The notes below the pieces were generated by a model. The model ran no database searches. It was not told the DNA's origin and saw nothing but the letters and a program-made list of their open reading frames with translations. Positions 17,906 to 26,358 of a stretch of 64,000 nt of DNA are shown piece by piece (positions within the stretch are counted from its first letter, which is position 1; the number at the start of each line of letters is the position of its first letter). The DNA comes from Ruegeria_C sp040830705 (lineage in GTDB: Bacteria > Pseudomonadota > Alphaproteobacteria > Rhodobacterales > Rhodobacteraceae), in assembly GCA_040830705.1 (NCBI GenBank), contig JBFOME010000007.1:206853-270852 (forward strand), written 5' to 3'. The position numbers were made by a program, and so were the translations under genes.

Positions 17906-18664
17906 CTATTTCCATGTCATCCAATCGAGCGTGTCAGCAGTATCGGGGCGCGAGGGTGTGTATTCGGCACTGACCCACCCCGCATATCCGCTATCGTCAA
18001 TCGCGGCGAGTAGCGCCGGGAAATCGATGGGGCCAGCCGCGGGCTCGCTGCGATCAGGCGCGGCACCAATCTGGGCGTGAAAGGCGGTTGTGCCAAACCG
18101 CTCCCAAATCTCCGCCGCATCCCCATGGATCATCTGCGCATGATAGCTGTCATATTGCAGCCCGATATTGGGTCGAGCGACGGCGGACAGAACCTCCGCT
18201 GCCAGTTGGTAATCGTTGAGAAAGTAGCCCGGCTGTGCCACCGGGTTCAGCGGCTCGATGGTAAAGCGCTGCGACGGGGCTTGATCGGCAAGCCATTGCA
18301 GATTCTGCACAAATGTCTCAAACGCACCTGGCCCTGCGTCATAGCCTGCCATGACATGGATAAGACCGGGTTTAAGCTCCTTGGCAAAGCGCAAGGTGCG
18401 CCGCATGTCGGTCTGAAACCGCCCTTCCCCGCCGGGTATGGCAGCATAGCCCGGCGTGCCGCCCGTATAGTTGGGCGGCGGCGCGTTGATCAGCACGAAG
18501 TCCAGACCATTCGCAAGCAGTCCGCGATGGGTTTCCTTGGCGGGATGCTCATACGGGTAGAGCACCTCTACGCCTTCGAACCCGACTTGCGCCGCCGCGC
18601 GAAACCGTTCTGCATAAGGCAGTTCCTGAAACAGGTGGCTGATATTGGCGGCAAATCGTGGCAT
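17906..18664 (-). CDS. hyi: hydroxypyruvate isomerase family protein
   Basis: A 252-residue TIM-barrel isomerase that would interconvert hydroxypyruvate and tartronate semialdehyde in glyoxylate/glycerate metabolism. The start is ATG 18664 (MPRFAANISHLFQELPY), with AAGAGG just upstream; the open frame reaching 18820 is not homologous. Family blocks: FAANISHLF at the N-terminus, metal and substrate acids in FTIEPLNP, and GLQYDSYHAQMIHGD. Related families (2-oxo-tetronate isomerase OtnI) have similar sequences, so specificity is not certain. An inverted repeat lies directly upstream. No glyoxylate carboligase or reductase gene is adjacent. Confidence 0.87.
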   Translation of the reverse strand: MPRFAANISHLFQELPYAERFRAAAQVGFEGVEVLYPYEHPAKETHRGLLANGLDFVLINAPPPNYTGGTPGYAAIPGGEGRFQTDMRRTLRFAKELKPGLIHVMAGYDAGPGAFETFVQNLQWLADQAPSQRFTIEPLNPVAQPGYFLNDYQLAAEVLSAVARPNIGLQYDSYHAQMIHGDAAEIWERFGTTAFHAQIGAAPDRSEPAAGPIDFPALLAAIDDSGYAGWVSAEYTPSRPDTADTLDWMTWK

Positions 18665-18670
18665 GTAACC

Positions 18671-18689
18671 TCTTGTCCGACAGACAAGA
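18671..18689. promoter_or_regulatory. inverted repeat upstream of hyi, possible operator
   Basis: TCTTGTC-N5-GACAAGA, 7-bp arms around a 5-base centre, ending seven bases before the hyi start codon. The arms resemble operators of GntR-type repressors; at this distance it could also be a short RNA hairpin that affects translation. Confidence 0.45.
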
Positions 18690-18836
18690 CCGCCAAAGTG
18701 ATCACGCGGCAAGAGCCAAACGATCGAAAAACGACCAATTGTCGAATTCAGACCAGACCAAAGGGCCAGGATGATCTGAGATGTCCCGGACAGAGCGATT
18801 CGGCTCGGGTCTTCACACATTCAAAAGGATCGCGGT

Positions 18837-19769
18837 ATGACCTCCGGTCGCGATCCCGCACGTGGCCTGCCTGCCGGTCACGGCGGGCGTAGCATTGTTC
18901 TGAACGGCAATATGCTGGGCATGTCATCGATGATGATGTGGGCGGCGGGTTTCCCGGCAGCCGAGGTGCTGTTGCAGACATGGCCGCCCTTAACGCTGAT
19001 CAGCGCGCGCCTGGCGGTAGCAGTTTCGTTCATGATGGCGATCTGGCTCTGGGTGGACGGCCACCGGCAGGTTCTTGCAGCTGACTGGGTCCGCGCGCTC
19101 TGGGTCGGTGGCCTCGGAATTGGGGTCGGAACCTATCTGATGCTGCTGGCACAATCGCTAACCGACGCCGTAACCGTTGCACTGATCGCCTCTTGTGCGC
19201 CTTTGGTCGGGGCCGTTCTGGAACTTTTTGCAGGAACACGGCGGCTGGACTGGCGATTTGCTCTGGGTGTGATCGCCTCGATCGCCGGCGGCGCGGTTGC
19301 CACAAGCGCGTTGGAGCCCACCCAGATCGGGCTCGGGGCGCTTTGCGCATTGGGGGCGGTTGTCCTCTTCACCTGGGCCAGCATGGCAACCGCACGCGAC
19401 TTTCCTGCCCTGTCCGACATTGGCCGCGGCACGATCACTTTGGCTGGTGGGATGGTCACGATGACCGCAATCTTCGTTATCGGTTTTGCTGTGGGATTGG
19501 ATCTGATGCCGCGTGCGGCTGTGGATAGCGGTCAGGTCGGGATGCTGTTGATCTATGCCTGTCTGGCGATGGGGATCAGTCAGGTGCTCTTTGTTGCCTC
19601 CATCGGCAAGCTGGGAGTGACGGTGGCATCGTTCCACATCAACATCGCGCCATTTTATGTAATGGTCATTATGCTGGTTCTGGGGGCCAGTTGGAACTGG
19701 ACCCAGGCCTTTGGCGCAGGGATCGTTGCCATGGGCGTGGTTCTGGCCCAAAGCAGGCAGCGTACCTAG
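18837..19769 (+). CDS. EamA/DMT-family transporter
   Basis: A 310-residue membrane protein with ten predicted helices arranged as two EamA repeats (roughly residues 25-155 and 170-305). The first repeat starts after a 20-residue hydrophilic leader (GRDPARGLPAGHGG), and an internal start at the ATG of MLGMSSMMMW is possible. DMT-family proteins of this type export amino acids and other metabolites. No substrate can be named. Its stop overlaps the stop of the convergent small membrane gene by four bases. Confidence 0.85.
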   Translation: MTSGRDPARGLPAGHGGRSIVLNGNMLGMSSMMMWAAGFPAAEVLLQTWPPLTLISARLAVAVSFMMAIWLWVDGHRQVLAADWVRALWVGGLGIGVGTYLMLLAQSLTDAVTVALIASCAPLVGAVLELFAGTRRLDWRFALGVIASIAGGAVATSALEPTQIGLGALCALGAVVLFTWASMATARDFPALSDIGRGTITLAGGMVTMTAIFVIGFAVGLDLMPRAAVDSGQVGMLLIYACLAMGISQVLFVASIGKLGVTVASFHINIAPFYVMVIMLVLGASWNWTQAFGAGIVAMGVVLAQSRQRT

Positions 19770-20080
19770 CCGCTTTCCAGGTTAGACGCTTGCGGTTTGG
19801 GCAAAGGCAGACAGCCAGGCAGGCCCGCAGGCAACACAAGCCGCGCCCCAGCCTGGTAGAGCCGCAATGCCACCCGCGGATCTTCTGCTGCAAGTGTGAC
19901 AGTGACCGGTCCTGCCGCCATGATCGACATGTCCGGATCCAGCCCCTTCACAAAATCCGGTGACGGCAGCACCACGACATAGGCCGGGGCCTCATCACTC
20001 AAAAGGCTGACCACCACCAGCGTCGAGAGCCACCCCAGCACCAAGAGCGGCAAGGCGAGAAAAGCGCGCCTAATAGTCAT
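19766..20080 (-). CDS. small membrane-anchored protein, last gene of the FAD-oxidase operon
   Basis: A 104-residue protein. The start is the ATG at 20080 (MTIRRAFLALPLLVLG), which overlaps the end of the upstream gene by 11 bases. Residues 1-26 form a membrane helix, and the rest (about 78 residues) should be periplasmic; it carries a run VVVLPSPDFVKGLDPDMSIMAAG followed by Leu-rich turns. I do not recognise the family. Its position makes it part of the four-gene unit headed by the FAD-linked oxidase. Confidence 0.65.
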   Translation of the reverse strand: MTIRRAFLALPLLVLGWLSTLVVVSLLSDEAPAYVVVLPSPDFVKGLDPDMSIMAAGPVTVTLAAEDPRVALRLYQAGARLVLPAGLPGCLPLPKPQASNLESG

Positions 20081-21122
20081 GGATATGTTCCAAACGCAGG
20101 CCATTATCGTCCAATTGCCGCAGCCTGTCCGCCAGATCAGCCACTTTCACAACGATCAGATGGCGGTAATCCCCGTATCCCTGCCGGGCAAAGCTGTAGA
20201 GCGCCTCAGGATGGTCGGCATCCCCGGAGATCGCCGTGAAGAGAATATCGTCGTTTCCGGCGATCTCAACGAAGTCGATGCCATCCCCGGCCATCTCCGC
20301 CAGTAGGCCGGTTAGCGCGCGATAGCGCGGTGTTTCGATCACAAACCCCTCAGTATGCGCCTCAACCTGACCTACGCCATCGTATGCGGCCAGATCAATC
20401 GGATCAGTTCCGCGTACTATCATCCGCAGGGTCAACTCATCCGGCCCCACTTCGGCTACGGCGGCCGCGATCACATCCGCGTAGGCCGCCTTGGCCTTGT
20501 ATTCGAGCCCGAGCGCGGTCTTGCGTTCTGCGTTACGCAGTCCCTGACTTTCAACCGCCTCCAGGGCCGCGGCATCCTCGCGGAAGCGCCATTTGTACCA
20601 CGGGATCTGTTGCAGGAACCGCGCATAAGCCGCCGCCTGCTGTGCTGACAGATCATCCGCTTCTGCACGCTCCGGGCCACGCAATATGGTCGCCAGACGC
20701 CCGATGGTCTCTTCATAGGCGGCCTTCATCATCAATTCGAGCGTGAAGCTGGTTCCGATCACGTAGACCATCCGTTTGGTGGCCCCATCGACACCACCAT
20801 GCGCCGCCGATTTCTCGGTCAGTTTGCAAAGCGAGGACCAGAATTCTGTTATGCTCCGCAGATAGCCATAATCATGCGGATCGCCGGTTCGGATCGCGTC
20901 GCCATAGTCATCATAAGCGTGAACGATGTGCCACTCTGGATAGGTCATGAAAGTACGGGATTCCGCGCGGCGATCTTCCGGCGGCAGCAACGCGGCATAG
21001 TCTTGTTCTACGGTCTGACCTTGGCAACTGGTTTCCACATAGATGACCGGGGCCACCAGAAGGGCAACGAGCAAAACGACGACCAGCAGCAGGCGCCCTG
21101 CCCAGCGCAACAGAAACCTCAT
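20070..21122 (-). CDS. membrane-anchored protein of unknown function, FAD-oxidase operon
   Basis: A 350-residue protein starting at ATG 21122, in an ATGA overlap with the gene upstream. Residues 1-30 are one strong membrane anchor (RWAGRLLLVVVLLVALLVAP), and the remainder should face the periplasm. Conserved-looking blocks are RTFMTYPEWHIVHAYDDYG (residues 55-75), YGYLRSITEFWSSLCKLT and YVIGTSFTLELMMKAAYEETIGR. There is no known catalytic motif. I recall similar unnamed proteins beside FAD-binding oxidases in other proteobacteria, which supports a conserved functional link, but that is memory, not a search. Confidence 0.8.
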   Translation of the reverse strand: MRFLLRWAGRLLLVVVLLVALLVAPVIYVETSCQGQTVEQDYAALLPPEDRRAESRTFMTYPEWHIVHAYDDYGDAIRTGDPHDYGYLRSITEFWSSLCKLTEKSAAHGGVDGATKRMVYVIGTSFTLELMMKAAYEETIGRLATILRGPERAEADDLSAQQAAAYARFLQQIPWYKWRFREDAAALEAVESQGLRNAERKTALGLEYKAKAAYADVIAAAVAEVGPDELTLRMIVRGTDPIDLAAYDGVGQVEAHTEGFVIETPRYRALTGLLAEMAGDGIDFVEIAGNDDILFTAISGDADHPEALYSFARQGYGDYRHLIVVKVADLADRLRQLDDNGLRLEHIHDY

Positions 21123-21526
21123 GCGCGGCGCTCGATGAAAAGACCCGCATAGAGAGCGAAACCACCCAGGGCCAGATGAGGCAGGTTGGCCAGAAAACGC
21201 ACAAGCGACAGGTCCAATCCGAGCGAAGCATTGGTGAAGATGCCCATGTCCAAATACCCGTAGCCCGTAAAGATGCCAAAGATGCCATCCGCCAAGTACG
21301 CTGCGCCGAACAGGATCAGGAACATCCGCGCCGCATGGCGCGACATCAGCCCGGCGACCAGCGCCCAAAGAGCCGAAGCCACATGCAACGCGTCGTCGTA
21401 AAGGTCCAGCGCAAAGATCCCGAAGGCCAACCCGTTTTCATCGGTCAATCCCGGGATATAGTTGATCGATGCTGCGATCATCAGCGCGACGAAGTAGAAA
21501 ATCGCGATTTTTTGGAGTGTGCTCAT
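21119..21526 (-). CDS. four-helix membrane protein (DUF4383-like), FAD-oxidase operon
   Basis: A 135-residue protein. I choose the ATG at 21526 (MSTLQKIAIFYFVAL), which overlaps the oxidase stop by four bases; a start eight codons upstream at 21550 is possible. Four hydrophobic segments are visible at about residues 5-25, 45-65, 70-90 and 110-130, with GIFGIFTGYGYLDMGIF and LALGGFALYAGLFIERR near the end. The topology and length resemble DUF4383-type proteins. It could be the membrane partner that takes electrons from, or anchors, the exported oxidase; this is inference. Confidence 0.7.
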   Translation of the reverse strand: MSTLQKIAIFYFVALMIAASINYIPGLTDENGLAFGIFALDLYDDALHVASALWALVAGLMSRHAARMFLILFGAAYLADGIFGIFTGYGYLDMGIFTNASLGLDLSLVRFLANLPHLALGGFALYAGLFIERRA

Positions 21527-23010
21527 AGCTTGCTCAAATAGCTGTCCCAAAAGTTGTTCCGCAGCACCAGATCAGGGTCCAGCCTGCGCTTCTCGGCGGC
21601 AAACTCCAGGGCCCGCGGATAGGCGGAGACCAGTTGATCAACCCGCGCATGGGGGCGGTAGGGTAGATAGTAGCTACCGTCGATGGCCACAATCCGGTCG
21701 ATCAGCGCCTCGGTCATACGCGCCATGTCGGCCTCTGCGCGCGCGGTCATCTCCTGACTGAAGGACATGACCGCCGCGATACGGGGCACGGGCGCGTAAG
21801 ACAAAGTGCTTTCCTTATCGGTCGCCACATAACGCAGGGTGACATTCAGGAACTCCTGATACGAGGCCGGGATAACCTCGCGACAGGCGGTCAGGAAGTC
21901 GTTAAACCGATCAAAGCCGATGAAGTACTCGTGCAGGATGTCAGTGCGGTCGGGATCACGGTCATCCAGCGTCACGACCGGTTCATTCATCAGGCTGTTG
22001 CGGGTCACATCACCAGTGCTCAGACTGGGACCCACGACGGTTTCGTTCCACCAGCGGAAATCCTTCATCGGCTCACTGCCCAACTGGGCGCGATAGATGC
22101 GACTCGCAACATGCGACATCCAGCCCGATCCTCCGGCAGGCGGCAGGTTCTGCTGATCATCGGTCTTGCGATAGGTGACCAGCAGCGCCTCTTCGAAAAA
22201 CGCAGCACGCGCCACGTTCAGCCGGCCATAAGCCATCGTGACCTCGGGATCTGCAAGCGCTAGTTCAAAGGCCTTGCTGAATTCATCCGCCGGCATGACC
22301 TCATATAGCGGATAGAGGCGCGCATTGCGTTCCATCTCGACATCGAGATCGAGAATGGCGCCGATCAGACCATAGCCGCCCATCGCGAGGCCAAAGAGAT
22401 CGGCATTTTCCGTGCGCGAGCAGGTGACGAGTTCTCCCGACGGCAGAATCATGCGCAACGAGCGCACTGTCGCGCCCATGGGGCCAAAGGGCACCGGCCA
22501 GCCATGGGCGTTGACGCTATAGGTCGCAGCCACTCCAAAATCGTTGTTTGATTGCATGACCTTGGGCGAATAGCCGATCGGATCAAGCGCTGCGATTACA
22601 TCGGACCAGCGCGCGCCCGCATGGGCGCGGTAAACGCCAGCATCCCTGTCCGGCTCGACCGAAGCGTTCTGGAAGGTGACCGCTAGCCCGTCGCGCGGAA
22701 TGGCCTGCCCACCCATTGAGTGGCGCGCCGCGCCGATATTGAAGGCTCGCCCTTGCTGCTGTGCCGAGCGCATCTCGGCTCGGACAGCCTGCACAAGCAC
22801 GTCGCCGGGATCTTTAACGATGGTTATGTGTTTGTGAACCGGCGTCGCCGACAACCCACTGGCATCGTTGAGCACTCCTTCGCCCGAGACTGAAACGATC
22901 CGGTTCGCCCCGGTCTGTACCGGCTGTTTCGTCCCAAACCGTTGGGCCGCGACCCATCCGGCCACACCACCTGCCCCCACCAGGAACGCGCGCCGAGCAA
23001 ACTTTCTCAT
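21523..23010 (-). CDS. Tat-exported FAD-binding oxidase (VAO/aldonolactone oxidase-like)
   Basis: A 495-residue protein. The N-terminus MRKFARRAFLVGAGGVAGWVAA has a twin arginine followed by Phe-Leu and a weakly hydrophobic stretch, typical of Tat export of a folded flavoprotein. The FAD-binding PCMH-type domain covers about residues 55-240 (GAARHSMGGQAIPRDGLAV, SVNAHGWPVPFGPMGATVRSL, GGYGLIGAILDLDVEME). The GAARHSMGG histidine may be the covalent FAD site used by aldonolactone and related oxidases. The C-terminal substrate domain includes RPHARVDQL. It heads a tightly overlapping operon with three membrane proteins. Confidence 0.87.
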   Translation of the reverse strand: MRKFARRAFLVGAGGVAGWVAAQRFGTKQPVQTGANRIVSVSGEGVLNDASGLSATPVHKHITIVKDPGDVLVQAVRAEMRSAQQQGRAFNIGAARHSMGGQAIPRDGLAVTFQNASVEPDRDAGVYRAHAGARWSDVIAALDPIGYSPKVMQSNNDFGVAATYSVNAHGWPVPFGPMGATVRSLRMILPSGELVTCSRTENADLFGLAMGGYGLIGAILDLDVEMERNARLYPLYEVMPADEFSKAFELALADPEVTMAYGRLNVARAAFFEEALLVTYRKTDDQQNLPPAGGSGWMSHVASRIYRAQLGSEPMKDFRWWNETVVGPSLSTGDVTRNSLMNEPVVTLDDRDPDRTDILHEYFIGFDRFNDFLTACREVIPASYQEFLNVTLRYVATDKESTLSYAPVPRIAAVMSFSQEMTARAEADMARMTEALIDRIVAIDGSYYLPYRPHARVDQLVSAYPRALEFAAEKRRLDPDLVLRNNFWDSYLSKL

Positions 23011-23075
23011 TGGGCCTCCACCTTTTGACCAAAATTCGCAACCAGACCGATCAACCCTAAACCCTGGTCAAAGCC

Positions 23076-23094
23076 ATACTAGCACGGTCAGTAT
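23076..23094. promoter_or_regulatory. TetR-type operator candidate upstream of the FAD-oxidase operon
   Basis: ATACTAGCACGGTCAGTAT, an imperfect 19-bp palindrome with perfect 5-bp outer arms and one inner pair. It is close to the ATACTGACCGGTCAGTAT-like sites bound by many TetR repressors. It lies 66 bases before the oxidase start; on the minus strand TAGTAT inside it could be a -10 element. No tetR gene is in the window. Confidence 0.45.
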
Positions 23095-23248
23095 CCGCCG
23101 CTCTGGCAATAGAACAAAGTCATGAAATCCACCGCTTGGGGGTTACTGCGTCGATTCTGACAAATCGTCACTTTCCTGAATCACCATGGGAATCGATTAG
23201 TGCCGCCCCCGAACTGCTGACACCTAAGAACCGGCGCGCCTTTGTCAT

Positions 23249-23605
23249 TCAAGCCAAAGCGGATTTCAGCCGCAGCCCGGCATAGGTGGCCCGAGTCATT
23301 TCCACATCCTGCACCGTTATGCTTTCCACACCCGGTAGCGCTTTGCCCAGCACATCCAGGATGGTCTTGTTGAGGCTCTTCCGCGTCGGTTCATCGCGCC
23401 CGGCCATCAGCAATAGCGTTGCGTGTACAAATGTCTGAGCTTCGCCACCGACGCAAGAGAACTCTACCGGCTTTGCGCGTACCTTGATTGTAGGGGGGTC
23501 AAATACATCAGTCGCGGCCAACGCCGTATGAAGTTCTTCGCAGACTGACTGGATATCATTGTCACGCTCAAGACCTTTGGAGAATTCAATCGAAACGTGG
23601 GGCAT
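23249..23605 (-). CDS. 5-carboxymethyl-2-hydroxymuconate isomerase-like tautomerase
   Basis: A 118-residue tautomerase-fold protein. The start is the ATG at 23605, because it yields MPHVSIEFS: after Met removal the N-terminal proline becomes the catalytic base that defines the superfamily. The four-codon-longer start at 23617 would bury that proline. Blocks HATLLLMAGRDEPTRKSL and the Arg residues match CHMI (HpaF/HpcD), which isomerises a ring-cleavage product of homoprotocatechuate. No other aromatic degradation gene is nearby, so the physiological substrate may differ. Confidence 0.78.
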   Translation of the reverse strand: MPHVSIEFSKGLERDNDIQSVCEELHTALAATDVFDPPTIKVRAKPVEFSCVGGEAQTFVHATLLLMAGRDEPTRKSLNKTILDVLGKALPGVESITVQDVEMTRATYAGLRLKSALA

Positions 23606-23966
23606 GCCGCTCTTCATCTCCTGAAAATCGCTGGTATTGATAGCCGCTTCTATACGGATCGATGATCAATACATTGACGGTCGGCGAATTGAAACCGGTG
23701 AGCGCACGCTTGCGCCGGCGGCCGATCGTTCGGCCCCGATCTGCTGTCCAAAGCAGTCGATGAATAGTACGGCACGCTATCACCAAACCAAGCGGAGCTT
23801 CTCAAACACCGGGTTCGCCGAAGCAGCGCTTCCTTGAGAGGTTCGACGGTATAGCCATTCGCTCGCTGGCTTGGCTTACCCACGTGAAAACCGCATTCCC
23901 CTTGCGCATTGACGCTGATTGCCTTGCGCGATAGGGCCATGTCGACAATTCGCAAGGAGAGCCCTG
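23606..23966. other. 361-base non-coding gap upstream of leuB
   Basis: Apart from the leuB promoter candidate (23909-23937) and ribosome site (AAGGAGA at 23954-23960), I see no gene here. The short open frames on both strands (for example 23637-23837) have no ribosome site and no recognisable protein character. I also looked for a leucine-rich leader peptide and did not find one. Confidence 0.6.
23909..23937 (+). promoter_or_regulatory. candidate leuB promoter
   Basis: TTGACG (23909-23914), a 17-base spacer and TAGGGC (23932-23937), 30 bases before the leuB ATG. The -35 is good and the -10 is weak, as is common in high-GC alphaproteobacteria. Confidence 0.35.
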
Positions 23967-25070
23967 ATGTCCAACCCCTCGCTTCTCATTCTGCCCGGTG
24001 ACGGGATTGGCCCCGAAGTCATGACCGAAGTGCGCAAGATCATCGGCTGGTTCGGTGACAATCGCGGCATGGCTTTTGATGTCAGCGAGGATCTGGTGGG
24101 TGGCGCGGCCTATGACGCACATGGGACGCCGCTGCATGACGACACGATGGCAAAGGCGCAGGCTGCGGATGCGGTCCTGCTGGGTGCCGTGGGTGGCCCG
24201 AAATATGACGATCTGGATTTCAGCGTGAAGCCCGAGCGAGGGCTCCTGCGCCTGCGCAAAGAGATGGACCTGTTCGCCAACCTGCGCCCGGCGCAGTGTT
24301 TCGACGCCTTGGCGGATTTCTCGTCGCTGAAGAAAGACATCGTCGCAGGCCTCGATATCATGATCGTGCGTGAGTTGACCTCGGGCGTCTATTTCGGTGA
24401 GCCACGTGGCATCTTCGAAGAAGGCAATGAACGGGTTGGCATCAACACCCAGCGCTATACCGAGTCGGAAATTGAACGCGCTGCGCGCGCCGCCTTTGAG
24501 TTGGCAATGCGCCGCAACAAGAAACTCTGCTCAATGGAAAAGGCTAATGTGATGGAATCGGGCATCCTCTGGCGCGAGGTGGTGACCCGCGTGGCCGCCG
24601 ATTACCCAGAGGTCGAGCTGAGCCATATGTATGCCGACAATGGCGCAATGCAGTTGGTACGCGCGCCAAAGCAGTTTGACGTGATCCTGACCGACAACCT
24701 GTTTGGTGACATCCTGTCCGATTGCGCCGCTATGCTGACCGGTTCGCTGGGCATGTTGCCCTCGGCCAGCTTGGGCGCGCCGATGGAGAATGGCCGACCC
24801 AAGGCACTTTACGAACCCGTACATGGTTCGGCCCCCGATATCACCGGCCAGGGCAAGGCGAACCCGATTGCCTGCATCCTCAGCTTTGCCATGGCGCTGC
24901 GCTACAGCTTCGATCAGGGCACCGAGGCCGACCGCCTGGAAGCCGCTGTCGAAAAGGTGCTGGCCGATGGCGTCCGCACCGCCGACCTGCTGGGCGAAGA
25001 TGGCGTTCAGCCCGTATCGACCTCGCAGATGGGCGACAAGATCGTCGAGGCCTTGAACGCCAGCCTCTGA
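23967..25070 (+). CDS. leuB: 3-isopropylmalate dehydrogenase
   Basis: A 367-residue NAD-dependent decarboxylating dehydrogenase of leucine synthesis, converting 3-isopropylmalate to 2-oxoisocaproate. The start is ATG 23967, seven bases after AAGGAGA; it gives the canonical LLILPGDGIGPEV. The substrate loop is LLGAVGGPKYDD with ERGLLRLRKEMDLFANLRPA, and the metal/NAD block is MYADNGAMQLVRAPKQFDVILTDNLFGDILSD with the expected acidic residues. Downstream HGSAPDITGQGKANPIA binds the NAD adenine. It stands alone here; leuC and leuD are not in the window. A strong terminator follows. Confidence 0.97.
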   Translation: MSNPSLLILPGDGIGPEVMTEVRKIIGWFGDNRGMAFDVSEDLVGGAAYDAHGTPLHDDTMAKAQAADAVLLGAVGGPKYDDLDFSVKPERGLLRLRKEMDLFANLRPAQCFDALADFSSLKKDIVAGLDIMIVRELTSGVYFGEPRGIFEEGNERVGINTQRYTESEIERAARAAFELAMRRNKKLCSMEKANVMESGILWREVVTRVAADYPEVELSHMYADNGAMQLVRAPKQFDVILTDNLFGDILSDCAAMLTGSLGMLPSASLGAPMENGRPKALYEPVHGSAPDITGQGKANPIACILSFAMALRYSFDQGTEADRLEAAVEKVLADGVRTADLLGEDGVQPVSTSQMGDKIVEALNASL

Positions 25071-25091
25071 GCGCATGGTGTGACGGCACCG

Positions 25092-25119
25092 AAAAACGCG
25101 GGCCACGGCCCGCGTTTTT
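25092..25119. terminator. strong bidirectional hairpin terminator after leuB
   Basis: A 13-bp perfect inverted repeat (25092-25104 with 25107-25119, AAAAACGCGGGCC/GGCCCGCGTTTTT) with a minimal centre. It has a GC-rich core and five T residues on the plus strand, and lies 21 bases after the leuB stop. Confidence 0.9.
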
Positions 25120-25195
25120 GCTTTTGGGGCCTTTACCCTGGATGCGCTTTGACAGATGATAGCGCCACCATCCCTCTTGAAAAAGTCGATCGACC

Positions 25196-26179
25196 ATGCC
25201 GCAGCTGGGCAGAAATATTCAGGGCAGCCTGTTCGGGTTGCTGGCCTTCGGGCTCTTTTCAACGCATGACGTATTCGTCAAGTTCCTCGGCGGCAGCTAT
25301 TCTCCGGTTCAACTGCTGTTTTTCTCGGGCCTCCTGGGTTTCCCGCTGGTCGTTTTGATGATGATGGGTGACGCCTCCGAAGGTCATCTGCGCCCAGTGC
25401 ACCCTTGGTGGATTGCCGGGCGCTGCGCCGCGATGATCTGCAGCGCGCTCGGAGCATTCTACGCCTTTTCCAATCTGCCACTGGCGCAGGTCTATTCGAT
25501 CCTCTTCGCGGCACCGCTGATCATCACGGTCCTGGCGATCCCGGTGCTCGGAGAAAAGGTTGGGATACACCGCTGGGCGGCCGTGGCGGTAGGGCTGATA
25601 GGTGTGATCATCGTGCTGCGTCCGGGTGATGCGCATCTGTCACTGGGGCATCTGGCGGCGCTGATCTCTGCCATTGGCGGCGCAACCAACTCGGTCATCG
25701 TGCGCAAAATCGGGCGCGAGGAACGCAGCGTGGTGCTGCTGCTCTATCCGATGATGACAAGTTTTCTGGTGCTGGGCTGTGCGCTCTTCTTTGTTTATGA
25801 GCCGATGCCGGCAGCAGATTTTGGCATGATGGCGTTGGTCGCTGCACTAGCCTTTCTCGCGATGCTCGGCCTGATCCGGGCCTATCGGCTGGGAGAGGCA
25901 GCCATTGTGGCGCCAATGCAATATTCTCAGATCCTCTGGGCCACTGCCTTTGGCTATCTGATCTTTGGCGAAACCATCGATCGGGTCACCGCCATTGGGG
26001 CGTCGGTCATTATCGCCAGCGGGCTCTATATCATCTTCCGCGAAAGCCGCGGGCCGACATCCACGACCACCCCGGTTCTGCGCACCCGCACCCGCGGTGG
26101 CACTGGCAACTCATTGCGCGCAGGCGCCATCCTGCGCCGCATGCAACGCCGCGATGAGGCTGGGAACTCGGGTGGCTAA
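25196..26179 (+). CDS. EamA/DMT-family transporter
   Basis: A 327-residue carrier with ten predicted helices in two EamA repeats (residues 10-140 and 150-285). It has conserved drug/metabolite transporter signs such as ALGAFYAFSNLPLAQVYSILFAAPLIITVLA and APMQYSQILWATAFGYLIFGE. The last 45 residues are a hydrophilic, basic tail (RTRTRGGTGNSLRAG), longer than usual for the family. The substrate is unknown. It is not related in detail to the DMT gene at 18837. Confidence 0.86.
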   Translation: MPQLGRNIQGSLFGLLAFGLFSTHDVFVKFLGGSYSPVQLLFFSGLLGFPLVVLMMMGDASEGHLRPVHPWWIAGRCAAMICSALGAFYAFSNLPLAQVYSILFAAPLIITVLAIPVLGEKVGIHRWAAVAVGLIGVIIVLRPGDAHLSLGHLAALISAIGGATNSVIVRKIGREERSVVLLLYPMMTSFLVLGCALFFVYEPMPAADFGMMALVAALAFLAMLGLIRAYRLGEAAIVAPMQYSQILWATAFGYLIFGETIDRVTAIGASVIIASGLYIIFRESRGPTSTTTPVLRTRTRGGTGNSLRAGAILRRMQRRDEAGNSGG

Positions 26180-26239
26180 GGTGGCATTGGGGCAAATCCA
26201 AACAATGTGGTACGAGCCTGTTTTTCGGCAGAGACAGTC

Positions 26240-26266
26240 TTGCCAATCCCATCACTTGGCTATATT
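26240..26266 (+). promoter_or_regulatory. candidate tRNA-Pro promoter
   Basis: TTGCCA (26240-26245) and TATATT (26261-26266), spacer 15. The -10 element is strong and ends 15 bases before the tRNA gene. Confidence 0.45.
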
Positions 26267-26281
26267 GCCCAGCGACACGGT

Positions 26282-26358
26282 CGGAGTGTAGCTCAGCCTG
26301 GTAGAGCACTGTCTTCGGGAGGCAGGGGTCGTGAGTTCGAATCTCGCCACTCCGACCA
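26282..26358 (+). tRNA. tRNA-Pro (anticodon CGG)
   Basis: A complete cloverleaf can be folded. Acceptor arm CGGAGTG/CACTCCG, D-arm GCTC/GAGC, anticodon stem CTGTC/GGCAG around loop TTCGGGA with anticodon CGG, T-arm GTGAG/CTCGC around TTCGAAT, then discriminator A and a gene-encoded CCA. It reads CCG proline codons, frequent in this GC-rich genome. The RND efflux genes begin 237 bases downstream. Confidence 0.96.
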
